34,412 bases of DNA from Polaromonas sp. (GCF_010365105.1 NZ_JAAFGZ010000038.1:1-34412), one strand, 5' to 3'; positions 17,766 through 28,388 are shown, counted from the stretch's first letter. Numbers and translations are program-made. The notes: generated from the letters alone by a model not told the origin.

Positions 17766-18584
17766 TCAGGCTCCTTGTTGGCCACTGGCGGCCTTGATGG
17801 TGGATGGGACGGGTTCGTCGGCAGTGACGACTGCAGCCTGGGCAATGGCCGCCTGTGCCTCGACCTTGGCGGCGGCGGCATCGACCGGCGCCTCGGCCAC
17901 CGTGCGTTTTTCAATGCGCTTTTCAGGGTTCGGGTTGTGCACGATGCGGTGCACGTAAATGCCCGGCAGGTGCACCTGGTCGGGCTCCATGTCGCCGGTT
18001 TCCACGATCTCTTCCACCTCGACAATGCAGATCTTGCCTGCCATGGCCACGGCGGGGTTGAAGTTGCGGGCGGTCAGGCGGAACTGCAGGTTGCCCGACT
18101 TGTCGGCCCGGTGTGCCTTGACCAGTGCCACGTCAGGCACCAGGGCGCGTTCCATGACGTAGGTTTCTCCGTCGAACTCGCGCAGTTCCTTGCCTTCGGC
18201 CACCAGGGTGCCAACGCCTGTCTTGGTGAAGAAGGCCGGAATGCCGGCGCCGCCGGCGCGCAGCTTTTCGGCCAGGGTGCCCTGCGGCGTGAATTCAAGT
18301 TCCAGCTCCCCGGCCAGGTACTGGCGCTCGAACTCCTTGTTTTCACCCACATAGGACGAAATCATTTTCTGGATCTGCCGCGTCTCCAGCAGCTTGCCCA
18401 AACCGAAGCCGTCGACGCCGGCGTTGTTGGAGATCACCGTCAGGTTCTTGACGCCGGTATCGCGCAGCGCGTCGATTAGCGCCTCGGGAATGCCGCACAG
18501 GCCAAAACCGCCAACAGCGAGCAGTTGTCCGTCCTGGACGACGCCCTGAAGGGCTTGTGCAGCAGAGGGATAAAGTTTCTTCAC
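17766..18584 (-). CDS. scoA: 3-oxoacid CoA-transferase subunit A with C-terminal extension
   Basis: This is the alpha subunit partner of the following scoB. The family CoA-binding loop GGFGLCGIPE is at residues 25-34, followed by SNNAGVDGFGLG, and ENKEFERQYLAGELELEFTPQG matches SCOT alpha subunits. The usual subunit ends near residue 229 (EKRIEKRTV). This protein continues for about 43 more residues rich in Ala, Val and Pro, probably disordered. The start is GTG at 18584 with AAGGAG upstream. It is divergent from the PAS-LuxR regulator, about 110 bp away, with a palindromic element between. Confidence 0.92.
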   Translation of the reverse strand: MKKLYPSAAQALQGVVQDGQLLAVGGFGLCGIPEALIDALRDTGVKNLTVISNNAGVDGFGLGKLLETRQIQKMISSYVGENKEFERQYLAGELELEFTPQGTLAEKLRAGGAGIPAFFTKTGVGTLVAEGKELREFDGETYVMERALVPDVALVKAHRADKSGNLQFRLTARNFNPAVAMAGKICIVEVEEIVETGDMEPDQVHLPGIYVHRIVHNPNPEKRIEKRTVAEAPVDAAAAKVEAQAAIAQAAVVTADEPVPSTIKAASGQQGA

Positions 18585-18650
18585 AAAAATGTCTCCTTGT
18601 TTCGTTCAGCCTTCAGGACGCTTTCATGCGCCTGTCCGGTCCATTACGAT

Positions 18651-18672
18651 ACTACCTATTGCGCTACGTAGT
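18651..18672. promoter_or_regulatory. inverted-repeat candidate operator between scoA and the LuxR regulator
   Basis: ACTAC at 18651-18655 and GTAGT at 18668-18672 form an inverted repeat, and CTACGTAG (18664-18671) is itself a perfect palindrome. It sits 22-43 bp before the regulator ATG, where a LuxR-type protein could control both divergent genes. Binding is inferred. Confidence 0.4.
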
Positions 18673-18693
18673 TTCTCTTAAAGGTTTGCCCTG

Positions 18694-19251
18694 ATGTCAA
18701 CGGATTACCAACTGGCTTTCGATCTGGCTCCGGTAGGGCTTGTATTGTCCCGCAATCGCTCGATCCTCGATTGCAACCAGCATGTTTGCGAAATGTTCGG
18801 CACTACACGCGAGCAGCTGGTGGGCCAGTCCTTCCTCATTCTCTACCCCAGCGCCGACGAGTACGAACGGATCGGCGTGCGCATGCTTCCCATCCTGAAT
18901 GCCACCGGCATGTATTCGGACAACCGCATCATGAAGCGGGTCGATGGGCGATGCAAGGGCGAGACCTTCTGGTGTCACGTCACGGGCCGGGCGCTGAACC
19001 GCAATGCGCCGCATGAGTCCGGCATCTGGACCTTTGAAGACCTGAGCGCGAACCGGCCGGTGACAGCCGAACTGACAGCCCGCGAGCGCGAGGTGGCAGC
19101 CCACCTGATGCGCGGCCTGACATCCAAGGAGATCGGACGCGCCCTGATCATCAGCCACCGCACGGTGGAGATTTACCGCGCGCGCCTGATGCGCAAATTC
19201 AAGGCATCAACCACGGCCGATCTGGTGCAAAGGCTGATGGCCGGGGATTGA
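18694..19251 (+). CDS. PAS domain-containing LuxR-family transcriptional regulator
   Basis: The 185-residue protein has an N-terminal PAS sensor domain (about residues 1-118; APVGLVLSRNRSILDCNQHVCEMFG is the typical opening) and a C-terminal LuxR/NarL helix-turn-helix (about 125-182; LTAREREVAAHLMRGLTSKEIG, then SHRTVEIYRARLM). No receiver domain is present, so the signal is likely sensed directly by the PAS domain. AAAGG lies 9 nt before the ATG. The divergent position suggests it controls scoAB, perhaps in response to a metabolite or acyl intermediate; the ligand is unknown. Confidence 0.9.
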   Translation: MSTDYQLAFDLAPVGLVLSRNRSILDCNQHVCEMFGTTREQLVGQSFLILYPSADEYERIGVRMLPILNATGMYSDNRIMKRVDGRCKGETFWCHVTGRALNRNAPHESGIWTFEDLSANRPVTAELTAREREVAAHLMRGLTSKEIGRALIISHRTVEIYRARLMRKFKASTTADLVQRLMAGD

Positions 19252-19319
19252 TGCCCTGCCCTGGCAGGCGCTTTCCGTCTGCCACGGGCTTGAAGCGGTC
19301 AGACAGCCCAGAGGGGTGT

Positions 19320-19679
19320 TCAGGCGTTGTCGAGGTCGGTCTCGCGCCGGATCGATTCGCGGGCGCGGTGGTCGCGCAATTTGCCCAGGCTATGTTCAAG
19401 CACGCGCTTGAGCTTTTCGCTGGCGCCCCGGAACGCTTCGTCCTGGTTGGCGCCATGGTGGTTGACCGCGACAGGTTCGCGGTTGGCCAGCCGGGCTTCC
19501 ATCATGCAGCGCTTGTGGTCGGGACTGATCTTTTCGCCGTTTTCGTCACTCATGTGAACTTCGATGCGGGTGATCTCGTCCTTGTAGCGGCTGAAGGAAT
19601 CATTGAGTTCGGCGTTCGCCCAGCGTTCGAACGATTCGCCCGTGTCAATGCTGTTGTTGGAGTTGATCTGAATTTGCAT
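19320..19679 (-). CDS. HPF/RaiA-family ribosome-associated protein
   Basis: The 119-residue protein resembles ribosome hibernation or sigma-54 modulation factors. It begins MQIQINSNNSID, has the family's beta-alpha-beta layout (RIEVHMSDENG strand, LANREPVAVNHHGAN, then a long C-terminal helix ERxLxH-like, KLKRVLEHSLGKLRDHR). It lacks the long HPF C-terminal dimerisation domain. The ATG at 19679 is preceded by AAGGA at 9 nt. The frame is open to 19850, but the extra residues do not look like the family. It would bind ribosomes in stress or stationary phase; the specific role is uncertain. Confidence 0.8.
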   Translation of the reverse strand: MQIQINSNNSIDTGESFERWANAELNDSFSRYKDEITRIEVHMSDENGEKISPDHKRCMMEARLANREPVAVNHHGANQDEAFRGASEKLKRVLEHSLGKLRDHRARESIRRETDLDNA

Positions 19680-19864
19680 CTGCTTGGTTCCTTTTCTGGA
19701 GAAAACGCAGCATCTGGCCAGGCGGTCGTGCTGCGTGGTGACACCGCCAAAAAGGCGGAAGCGAAAAACCATTATGTCCCTGCAAACTGCAAGCGCCTGT
19801 AGTCCACATGCTCCGCCCGGATGTTGGGCCGCGATGATGCCATCGATCAATGGTTTTTTACCAA

Positions 19865-19930
19865 ACTTGCTATTTTATCAATAGCATAAAACGCATATGA
19901 CTATTGCGCAGATGCACTAAAACTCTTGAA
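19865..19930 (+). repeat. dispersed repeat, copy 5
   Basis: CTTGCTATTTTATCAATAGC begins the copy, followed by GACTATTGCGCAGATGC. It shares the TTGCTATT start and TGCGCA core with the copy at 23664-23726 and lies downstream of the minus-strand gene ending at 19972. The rest of the roughly 290-bp gap (19680-19971) shows no gene. Confidence 0.5.
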
Positions 19931-19971
19931 ATTCCAGTGCTACTACACGGCGGGCACAGATTGATCTGCTG

Positions 19972-20394
19972 TCATTCCTTCTTCGGGCCGTCCACCACTT
20001 CGGCGGCGGTGCGAAAGGCCTCTACCGCCGTCGGCACGCCGCAATAGACCGCTGCATGCAGCAGCACTTCCTGCAATTCGGCCGGTGTCGCGCCATTGTT
20101 CAGCGCACCGCGCACGTGACCCTTGAGTTCATGCTGCTTGCCCAGCGCGGTCAGCATCGCCACGGTGATCAGGCTGCGGGTCTTGAGGTCAAGGCCGGGC
20201 CGCTGCCAGACATCGCCCCACGCCTTGGCCGTGATGTGCTCCTGAATCGGCCGGGTGAAGTCGGTTACGCCAGCCAAGGCGTTGGCGACAAACGCTTCCC
20301 CCATCACCTGCTTGCGGGTGGCCAGGCCCTTGTCGAAATCCTGGTTGTCCTTGTCAGCGTTTTTCTTGTCGGTTTTGTCGATTGCAGCGGTCAC
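19972..20394 (-). CDS. carboxymuconolactone decarboxylase family protein (PcaC-like)
   Basis: The 140-residue protein has the CMD/AhpD-like fold: TDFTRPIQEHITAKAWGDVW, RPGLDLKTRSLITVAML, and HELKGHVRGALNNGATPAEL then LLHAAVYCGVPTA. This pattern matches 4-carboxymuconolactone decarboxylase (PcaC) of the beta-ketoadipate pathway better than the CxxC AhpD group. The GTG at 20394 is chosen because GGAG lies 6 nt before it; an ATG at 20415 is also in frame. The N-terminus is highly charged (DKTDKKNADKDNQD). It follows katG, separated by a strong terminator, and no other pca gene is in the window, so a detoxification role is also possible. Confidence 0.85.
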   Translation of the reverse strand: MTAAIDKTDKKNADKDNQDFDKGLATRKQVMGEAFVANALAGVTDFTRPIQEHITAKAWGDVWQRPGLDLKTRSLITVAMLTALGKQHELKGHVRGALNNGATPAELQEVLLHAAVYCGVPTAVEAFRTAAEVVDGPKKE

Positions 20395-20441
20395 GGTGTA
20401 CTCCGGAAAAATCATGAGAATAATTCAAGTGACTTCCTAAT

Positions 20442-20475
20442 AAAAAAGCCTGCCCTGGTCTTCACCGGGGCAGGC
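20442..20475 (-). terminator. intrinsic terminator of katG
   Basis: On the minus strand GCCTGCCC (20475-20468) pairs with GGGCAGGC (20455-20448), extended by CGGT/ACCA-type inner pairs, and is followed by TTTTTT (20447-20442). It is a textbook rho-independent terminator 25 bp after the katG stop. Confidence 0.9.
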
Positions 20476-20499
20476 TCAGGATCAATCCTGATCAATCAA

Positions 20500-23040
<2,541 letters not shown>

Positions 23041-23664
23041 ATGAACAGCCCAAACAGCCCAAGCACCGCACCTCGATACCCTGCCCCGGAACTGAACGAC
23101 CTGCCTGACGACATCAAGGCCAAAATTCTGGAAGTTCAGGAAAAGGCCGGCTTCGTGCCCAACGTGTTTCTGGCGCTGGCCCGCCGTCCGGCCGAATGGC
23201 GCGCTTTCTTTGCCTACCACGATGCCATCATGCTCAAGGAAGAAAGCGGCAACCCCAATGGCTCACTGACCAAGGGGGAGCGCGAAATGATCGTGACCAC
23301 CACCAGCGCGGCCAACGGCTGCCTGTACTGCGTGGTGGCGCACGGCGCCATTTTGCGGATTTATGAAAAGAAACCGCTGGTGGCCGACCAGGTGGCGGTC
23401 AATTACCGCAAGGCCGATATTTCGCCGCGCCAGCGCGCCATGCTCGACTTTGCGATGAAGGTCTGCCTGCACTCCGACCAGATCGAGGAAGCAGACTTCG
23501 AGGCCTTGCAGGCGCATGGTTTTGACGACGAGGACGCATGGGACATTGCCGCCATCACGGCGTTTTTCGGCCTGTCCAACCGCATGGCCAGCTTCAGCGG
23601 CATGCAGCCGAACCCGGAGTTCTACCTGATGGGGCGTTTGCCGAAAGCACCAAGGCCGGCTTGA
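23041..23664 (+). CDS. AhpD-like peroxidase-related protein (carboxymuconolactone decarboxylase family)
   Basis: The 207-residue protein belongs to the uncharacterised peroxidase-related group of the AhpD/CMD fold. The redox motif is ANGCLYCVVAHG with C94, C97 and H101, the CxxC-xxxH arrangement of AhpD-type thiol peroxidases. The N-terminal PEKAGFVPN-like segment (VQEKAGFVPNVFLALA) and the C-terminal FFGLSNRMASF block are typical. AAGGAAA lies 6 nt before the ATG at 23041; the upstream open frame to 22939 is ignored. It is divergent from katG, suggesting a shared peroxide response. The natural substrate and reductant are unknown. Confidence 0.88.
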   Translation: MNSPNSPSTAPRYPAPELNDLPDDIKAKILEVQEKAGFVPNVFLALARRPAEWRAFFAYHDAIMLKEESGNPNGSLTKGEREMIVTTTSAANGCLYCVVAHGAILRIYEKKPLVADQVAVNYRKADISPRQRAMLDFAMKVCLHSDQIEEADFEALQAHGFDDEDAWDIAAITAFFGLSNRMASFSGMQPNPEFYLMGRLPKAPRPA

Positions 23665-23726
23665 TTGCTATTGATTCAATATCTGTCAATGCACGCTGAT
23701 AGTGCGCAAAAGCTATTTTTGACTGT
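23664..23726 (+). repeat. dispersed repeat, copy 6
   Basis: GATTGCTATTGATTCAATAT opens the copy, then GATAGTGCGCAAAAGC and TATTTTTGACTG. It fills the whole gap between the convergent AhpD-like and ketosynthase genes. Confidence 0.55.
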
Positions 23727-23730
23727 AATT

Positions 23731-24963
23731 TCAACCCGCAGCCCGCAAGGCCAAAACCGCATTCGTTCCACCGAAGGCAAATGAGCTGGACAGCATGCTG
23801 CGCACTGTCACGCCCTCGCGGGCGGCGTTGGGCACATAGTCCAGGTCACACGCCGGATCGGCCTGCTGCAGGTGCATGGTCGGCAGCGCCACCGAATGCT
23901 GCATCGCCATCAGCGACAGCACGCATTCCAGCGCCGACGTGGCGCCCAGAAGATGGCCGTGCAGCGCCTTGGTGGCGCTGATCGGGATACGGGACGCACG
24001 ACTGCCAAACACCTCCTTGATGGCGGCCGTCTCGATGCCGTCATTGGCCGGGGTGCCGGTGCCGTGGGCATTGATCGCATCCACCTCGTCTGCCGCCATG
24101 CCGGCTGATTGCAGCGCGGCGCGCAGGGCCGCCGCCTGGCCTGCGGCGCTGGGCCGCGTGATGTGTCCGGCGTCGGTGAACAGGCCATAGCCTGCCAGTT
24201 CGCCGTGAATCGTCGCGCCCCGCGCCAGCGCACGGTCCCACGGTTCGAGCACCAGCAGGGCCGCGCCCTCGCCCAGCACCATGCCGCTGCGGTTTCTGGA
24301 AAAAGGTTTGCACGATGCAGACGGGTCGGCCACATCAAGGCTGGCCACGGTGCGCAGCGCTTCCCAGGCTTTGAGCGAACCGAAGCACAGCGGGGCTTCC
24401 GTGCCGCCGGCCAGCGCCATGTCGATGTCGCCACGGGCAATCCGCAGCCAGGCCTCGCCGATGGCCACGGCCGACGACGAGCAGGCGGTCGAATAGCTCA
24501 GGTTCGGCCCGCTCCAGTGTTGCTCGATGCCAATCCAGGCGGCCGGCGCATTGTGCATGCCCGTCAAGACCAGGAAGGGCTTGATGCGGTCGGAATCCTC
24601 GCCGTAAAGCGTCTGGTAGCCGTCGTCTATGCTGCCGATGCCGCCCATGCCGGTGCCGATGAAGATACCGGCGCGGTGGCGGTCTGCCTCTGCCAGGGCA
24701 GGCTGCGCATCGGCCAGCGCCTGGCGGGCCGCCACCAGCGCGAACTGGCTGACACGGTCCAGCATGCGCAACTGGGGCGGGTCGAAATGGTCGGCGCCGT
24801 TGAAGGCCACCGTGGCGCCCAGCGGCGCGGAAATCCGGTGGGCGAACGGAACATCGAGCCGGTGAACGGCCGAACGCCCGGCGCGCGCGGCGGCAAATGC
24901 TTCTCCCGCACTGTTACCCAGGGGCGACACCACGCCCATGCCGGTGACGGCAACCCGCCTCAC
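23731..24963 (-). CDS. beta-ketoacyl-ACP synthase, FabF type
   Basis: This 410-residue condensing enzyme joins an acyl group with malonyl-ACP. The triad is intact: C161 in STACSSS, H300 in NAHGTGTP, and H337 with K332 in TKALHGHLLGA. The N-terminus RRVAVTGMGVVSPLG is typical of FabF/KAS II. It is the last gene of the five-gene operon; its ATG overlaps the stop of the ACP gene by 4 nt (ATGA), giving translational coupling. The location suggests it acts with the adjacent ACP to build or hand over an acyl starter for the type III PKS rather than in general fatty-acid synthesis. No chain-length-factor partner is present. Confidence 0.92.
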   Translation of the reverse strand: MRRVAVTGMGVVSPLGNSAGEAFAAARAGRSAVHRLDVPFAHRISAPLGATVAFNGADHFDPPQLRMLDRVSQFALVAARQALADAQPALAEADRHRAGIFIGTGMGGIGSIDDGYQTLYGEDSDRIKPFLVLTGMHNAPAAWIGIEQHWSGPNLSYSTACSSSAVAIGEAWLRIARGDIDMALAGGTEAPLCFGSLKAWEALRTVASLDVADPSASCKPFSRNRSGMVLGEGAALLVLEPWDRALARGATIHGELAGYGLFTDAGHITRPSAAGQAAALRAALQSAGMAADEVDAINAHGTGTPANDGIETAAIKEVFGSRASRIPISATKALHGHLLGATSALECVLSLMAMQHSVALPTMHLQQADPACDLDYVPNAAREGVTVRSMLSSSFAFGGTNAVLALRAAG

Positions 24964-25274
24964 GGCACAGTGGGCGAAGTGGCTTGAGGCAATGCGGCCG
25001 GCGGCGCGGCGGCCGGTGCGCCAGCCTGGCCCTGCGGCCTGGCCACCAGTTCGTCAATAAAGCGCACCACGTCGCCGAGGGTCAGCAGTTGCACCGGTTC
25101 GGGAGGCAGGCTGATGCCGAACTCGTCTTCTATGTTGAACAGCAGGTCGGCAACGCCCAGGGAATCGATACCCAGGGCTTCGAGCGGCGCGTCTGGCGTG
25201 AGTTGCCCGGCCTGCAGCTTGTAGTCCTTCATCAAAATGGCGCTGAGCCGGTCGAATGTCGTGTTGCCTGTCAT
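24960..25274 (-). CDS. acyl carrier protein with Ala/Pro-rich tail
   Basis: The 104-residue protein has the ACP fold at about residues 5-78, with the phosphopantetheine Ser S38 in GIDSLGVADLLFNIED. The last ~25 residues are Ala, Pro and Gln rich (QAGAPAAAPPAALPQ) and are absent from ordinary ACPs; they may be a linker or docking tail. AAAGGA precedes the ATG. It starts 14 nt after the oxidoreductase stop and overlaps the ketosynthase start by 4 nt. It would carry the acyl or polyketide intermediate as a thioester for the neighbouring condensing enzymes. No phosphopantetheinyl transferase is in the window. Confidence 0.92.
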   Translation of the reverse strand: MTGNTTFDRLSAILMKDYKLQAGQLTPDAPLEALGIDSLGVADLLFNIEDEFGISLPPEPVQLLTLGDVVRFIDELVARPQGQAGAPAAAPPAALPQATSPTVP

Positions 25275-25288
25275 GTCTTTCCTTTGCT

Positions 25289-26572
25289 TTATCCGGGATC
25301 AAGGTGAGCTGTAGTCGCTGCGACGGGCCCGGCGCCTGCGGCCAGCCAGCTTGCCATGGCCGGGCTGATTGCGCAGCTGATTTTGCCGCCCCGGCGCGCG
25401 CCCTGCGTCATCAGCCCGGGCCAGCGGCCCAGCAGCCCCAGCCACGGCGATATCAAGCCGGGCCGCATGGCCAGGTGGGCCAGGCTGGCGGCCAGCCGAA
25501 GGCGCGGCGCGAAATGACGACGCCATTCGGCCGTATAGCGACGGCGCACGCCCGACTGCCAGACGCTATTGGCCAGGCCATCGGGCGGCCTGGCCGACTG
25601 CAGCAGCTGCGCGCACAGCAGCCAGGCCGACTGCATCGCCATGCTCATGCCTTCGCCGATGATGGGATGCGCCTCGCCCGCCGCATTGCCGATGCGAAAC
25701 AGTGCGTCGTCAGCGCGCAGCCTGATGCCCGGATCAATCGGGCCGGTGGCCAGCCAGGCGCCTTCGCGCTGCGCCGGACCCAGCGCCTGCGCCACGCCGT
25801 CGCACGCCTGCTTCAAATAAGCCTCGACCGCCTCGCCTGCGCCCAGGCCCGGGTGCAGGCGACGGCAGGCCTCAAGACGGTCTTCACGAATGCAGCAGGC
25901 CAGCGTGGTGATGCCCTGGTCAGCCAGCACCATGCCACCGTAGCCGCCTTCGAATGACAGCACCGGCAGCAGGCCGGGCGCAAGACCTGCATGGCGGAAA
26001 TTGGCCTTAAAGGCAAACAGGTCGCTGGGCTGGCGCGCCAGGCGCCGCTCGGCGCGGCCCGTGGGCAGGGGCTCCCACGAGCCGTGCGCGGCAATCAGCA
26101 CTGGCGCATGCAGTTCTTCCCGCTGGTCCGAACCGATGGCGCGGATATCGCAGCGGTGGTCGCCCACGCTGCCACCAAGCGCCTGCACCGACCACGGCTG
26201 CAACACCAGCACCCCGCTGGCACGGGCCTGCGCCAGCAGCAGCGTGTCGAGTGTTTCACGTCCCAGCGCCCTGCCCCAGGCGCGATCCGGCAGGTTGGCA
26301 GCCGGCAGGTCGGCAATGAAGGTTCGCGGTCCCTGCATCAGCGCCACCTGGCGCAGTTCCGGACCTGCACTGGCGTCAAATTCAGCGCCTATGCCCAGGG
26401 CATCGAGCAGCGGCAGGTTGCTGGCCGCCAGGCATTCACCGCAGACCTTGCGGCGGGGAAAGCGCTGCTTTTCTACCAGCGCCACCGACCAGCCAGCCCG
26501 TGCCAGCAGCACGGCCGCAGTCGAGCCGGCCGGCCCGGCCCCGATGATGATGGCGTCGAAATGGGTGTTCAT
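25289..26572 (-). CDS. FAD-dependent oxidoreductase, geranylgeranyl-reductase/hydroxylase family
   Basis: The 427-residue flavoprotein begins with the Rossmann motif IIIGAGPAGSTAAVLLARAG (residues 9-28) and an RKVCGE segment (about 41-46) typical of the geranylgeranyl reductase and tryptophan-halogenase-like flavoproteins. The second FAD motif is GNAAGEAHPIIGEGMSMAM (near residue 293). In a polyketide operon such enzymes hydroxylate an aromatic ring or reduce double bonds. By analogy with the SrsC flavoprotein of phenolic-lipid operons, ring oxidation to a quinone is plausible, but this is inference. Its start overlaps the methyltransferase stop by 4 nt. The membrane-like C-terminal stretch (LISPWLGLLGRWPGLM) might anchor it near lipids. 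Confidence 0.88.
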   Translation of the reverse strand: MNTHFDAIIIGAGPAGSTAAVLLARAGWSVALVEKQRFPRRKVCGECLAASNLPLLDALGIGAEFDASAGPELRQVALMQGPRTFIADLPAANLPDRAWGRALGRETLDTLLLAQARASGVLVLQPWSVQALGGSVGDHRCDIRAIGSDQREELHAPVLIAAHGSWEPLPTGRAERRLARQPSDLFAFKANFRHAGLAPGLLPVLSFEGGYGGMVLADQGITTLACCIREDRLEACRRLHPGLGAGEAVEAYLKQACDGVAQALGPAQREGAWLATGPIDPGIRLRADDALFRIGNAAGEAHPIIGEGMSMAMQSAWLLCAQLLQSARPPDGLANSVWQSGVRRRYTAEWRRHFAPRLRLAASLAHLAMRPGLISPWLGLLGRWPGLMTQGARRGGKISCAISPAMASWLAAGAGPVAATTAHLDPG

Positions 26573-27327
26573 GGGAGTGCTTCAGCCCCGCCCAGGCCGC
26601 TTCGTTCGGCCAGGAAACAATGGCTGAACAGGCCCGCCGACGATTCGCTGACGGTCCAGAACGACCGATCGCCCGGCCACAGCGCGCTGAGTTCCTGGTC
26701 CCGGAATCCGGCATGAACGCTCAGCACGGCGTCCTGGCGCGTCACCGCATTGGCGCCTATCACCCCGACCAGATAGCTGCCGGCCAGGGCAAGCCCCGCG
26801 CGGCGCGGCTCGCAGGCCAGAAAACGTCGTGCGCGCGATTCGATCGCCGCCAGCAGCGTGGCGAGTTCCGGGCCTTCGAAATGATGCAGGAACAGATTGG
26901 CGACGATGACATCCCAGCGCGCGCTTGGCTCGCGCACCGCCGGCGACTGTGGTGAAGCCCAGTCGAACACATCCACAACATGGGCGCTGGCGGTCCAGCC
27001 AAGACGGGCATAGTCGTCCAGGGTGGAGCGGCTCACCAGGTCCTGCCGGTCCAGCAGCGTGATTTCAACCGCCGGACAGCGCGCGCCAAGAGCCCCGGCG
27101 ACACCCAGCATCAGGCTGCCGTCGCCTGCGCCTAGTTCGAGCAGTCTGAGGGGCGCAGCCGAAGGACGGGAGGCCAGCAGACGCTGCAGCGACCGCGTCA
27201 TGATGGCGCGCGTGCCCATGAGCCGGTGGATGCGCTGCAGGTCGCGTCGAGAGCGCATGGCGGCCGGATCGTCTTCAGCCAGTCCATCGAGTGTTTCGGC
27301 GGCAACGTTGCGCGGCATGCTCATCAT
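26569..27327 (-). CDS. class I SAM-dependent methyltransferase
   Basis: The 252-residue enzyme has the SAM-binding motif I LLELGAGDGS (about residues 62-71), an acidic end of strand 2 (TLLDRQDL), and DVIVANLFLHHFEG, the post-motif typical of O- and C-methyltransferases. It is encoded directly after the type III PKS, with ATGA overlap of start and stop, so it most likely methylates the polyketide product. This echoes srsB next to srsA in Streptomyces, though that enzyme belongs to a different methyltransferase family. The ATG at 27327 was chosen over the much longer upstream frame, which is antisense-like and overlaps the PKS. The methyl acceptor (O or C) cannot be told. Confidence 0.88.
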   Translation of the reverse strand: MMSMPRNVAAETLDGLAEDDPAAMRSRRDLQRIHRLMGTRAIMTRSLQRLLASRPSAAPLRLLELGAGDGSLMLGVAGALGARCPAVEITLLDRQDLVSRSTLDDYARLGWTASAHVVDVFDWASPQSPAVREPSARWDVIVANLFLHHFEGPELATLLAAIESRARRFLACEPRRAGLALAGSYLVGVIGANAVTRQDAVLSVHAGFRDQELSALWPGDRSFWTVSESSAGLFSHCFLAERSGLGGAEALP

Positions 27328-28388
27328 GCGGCCTGCACTTCCAGCAAGGCGCCATGGCAGCTGAAACCGGCGCCGAAAGACGACAGCCACCACCAGCCGC
27401 CAGGCGCACGGTCCTGCAGCGCAGCCTGCAGTACAAAATAGACAAAGGCACTGGACAGGTTGCCGTACTCGCGCAGCATGGCGGCGCTGTAGCGCAGGTC
27501 GGTGGGCGCCAGTTCCAGGCGGCGCTCCAGAGCGCGCAGCACATCGCGGCCGCCGGCATGCATGATCCAGGCGCTGATGACCTGGCGGCCCAGGCCTGCC
27601 CGATGCAGCACGGTGTCCAGCACCTGCTCTGCATAGTCGGCCGCCAGCGCGGGCACCTCCCGTGTCAGGATGTTGCGCAGCATGCCGGCGCGCTGCTCGA
27701 ACTTCAGGGCATCGCGCCGGGACGGCTCCAGCAGCGAGGCACTGTCCTTCCACTCGACCTGCCGGCCGGCCGCGCCCGGTGTGCGCGACAGCACCGCAGC
27801 GCCGGCACCGTCCCCAAACAGACAGGCGCTGATCAATACGCCGGGGTCGTTGTCAAGGTACATGGCGGCACTGCTGACCTCGACGCAGACCGACAGCACC
27901 CGTTCGCAGGCGCCCGACTTGAGGAGCGAAGCGCCGAGTTGCAGGTTGGGCAACGCCGCTGCGCAGCCCTGACCCACCAGGTCGAAGGCCAGAACATCGG
28001 GCCGCAGACCAAGCCGCTCGGCCACGTGGCCTGTCAGGCCCGGGCACACATAGCCGGTGCAGGTGCTGACCACCACCGCGTCGATGTCCTGTGCAAGGCA
28101 GCCGGCCCGGGCCAGGGCACGCGCGGCGGCTTCGGTGGCCAGTGCGGGCGCATGGTCCAAAAACCGTTGTGAAAGGGTGTCCGGGTCTATGCAGAACACA
28201 TCGGCGAGTGAATCGACAGCCAGCCGGCGCGCTTCGATGCCGTTGTCGCGCTGCAGGACAGTGCGCGCCACCAGGTGGGCCCGGGCATCCAGCCGTTCAA
28301 ACCACTCGGAATTCCGGAACGCGTCCAGGCACTCTGCCTTGGTGTAGCGCGATGCAGGCGTAGACGTTCCAATTCCGAGAAAAAACAT
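27324..28388 (-). CDS. type III polyketide synthase (chalcone/stilbene synthase family)
   Basis: The 354-residue homodimeric synthase extends an acyl starter with malonyl units and cyclises it without an ACP of its own. The catalytic triad is complete: C142 in VGQGCAAALP, H277 in WIMHAGG and N310 in EYGNLSSAF. The C-terminal WWWLSSFGAGFSCHGALLE has the GFGPG-like loop replaced by SFGAGFS, as in bacterial alkylresorcinol/alkylpyrone synthases. It leads the operon; no strong ribosome-binding site precedes the ATG at 28388 (GAAGG at 11 nt). Product guess: alkylresorcinol, alkylpyrone or phloroglucinol from a fatty-acyl starter. It is not the PhlD group as far as I can tell. Confidence 0.93.
   Translation of the reverse strand: MFFLGIGTSTPASRYTKAECLDAFRNSEWFERLDARAHLVARTVLQRDNGIEARRLAVDSLADVFCIDPDTLSQRFLDHAPALATEAAARALARAGCLAQDIDAVVVSTCTGYVCPGLTGHVAERLGLRPDVLAFDLVGQGCAAALPNLQLGASLLKSGACERVLSVCVEVSSAAMYLDNDPGVLISACLFGDGAGAAVLSRTPGAAGRQVEWKDSASLLEPSRRDALKFEQRAGMLRNILTREVPALAADYAEQVLDTVLHRAGLGRQVISAWIMHAGGRDVLRALERRLELAPTDLRYSAAMLREYGNLSSAFVYFVLQAALQDRAPGGWWWLSSFGAGFSCHGALLEVQAA

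Noticed and set aside
17106..18479. A 457-codon plus-strand frame across scoAB
   Set aside because: It is antisense to two recognised CoA-transferase subunits and has no family features.
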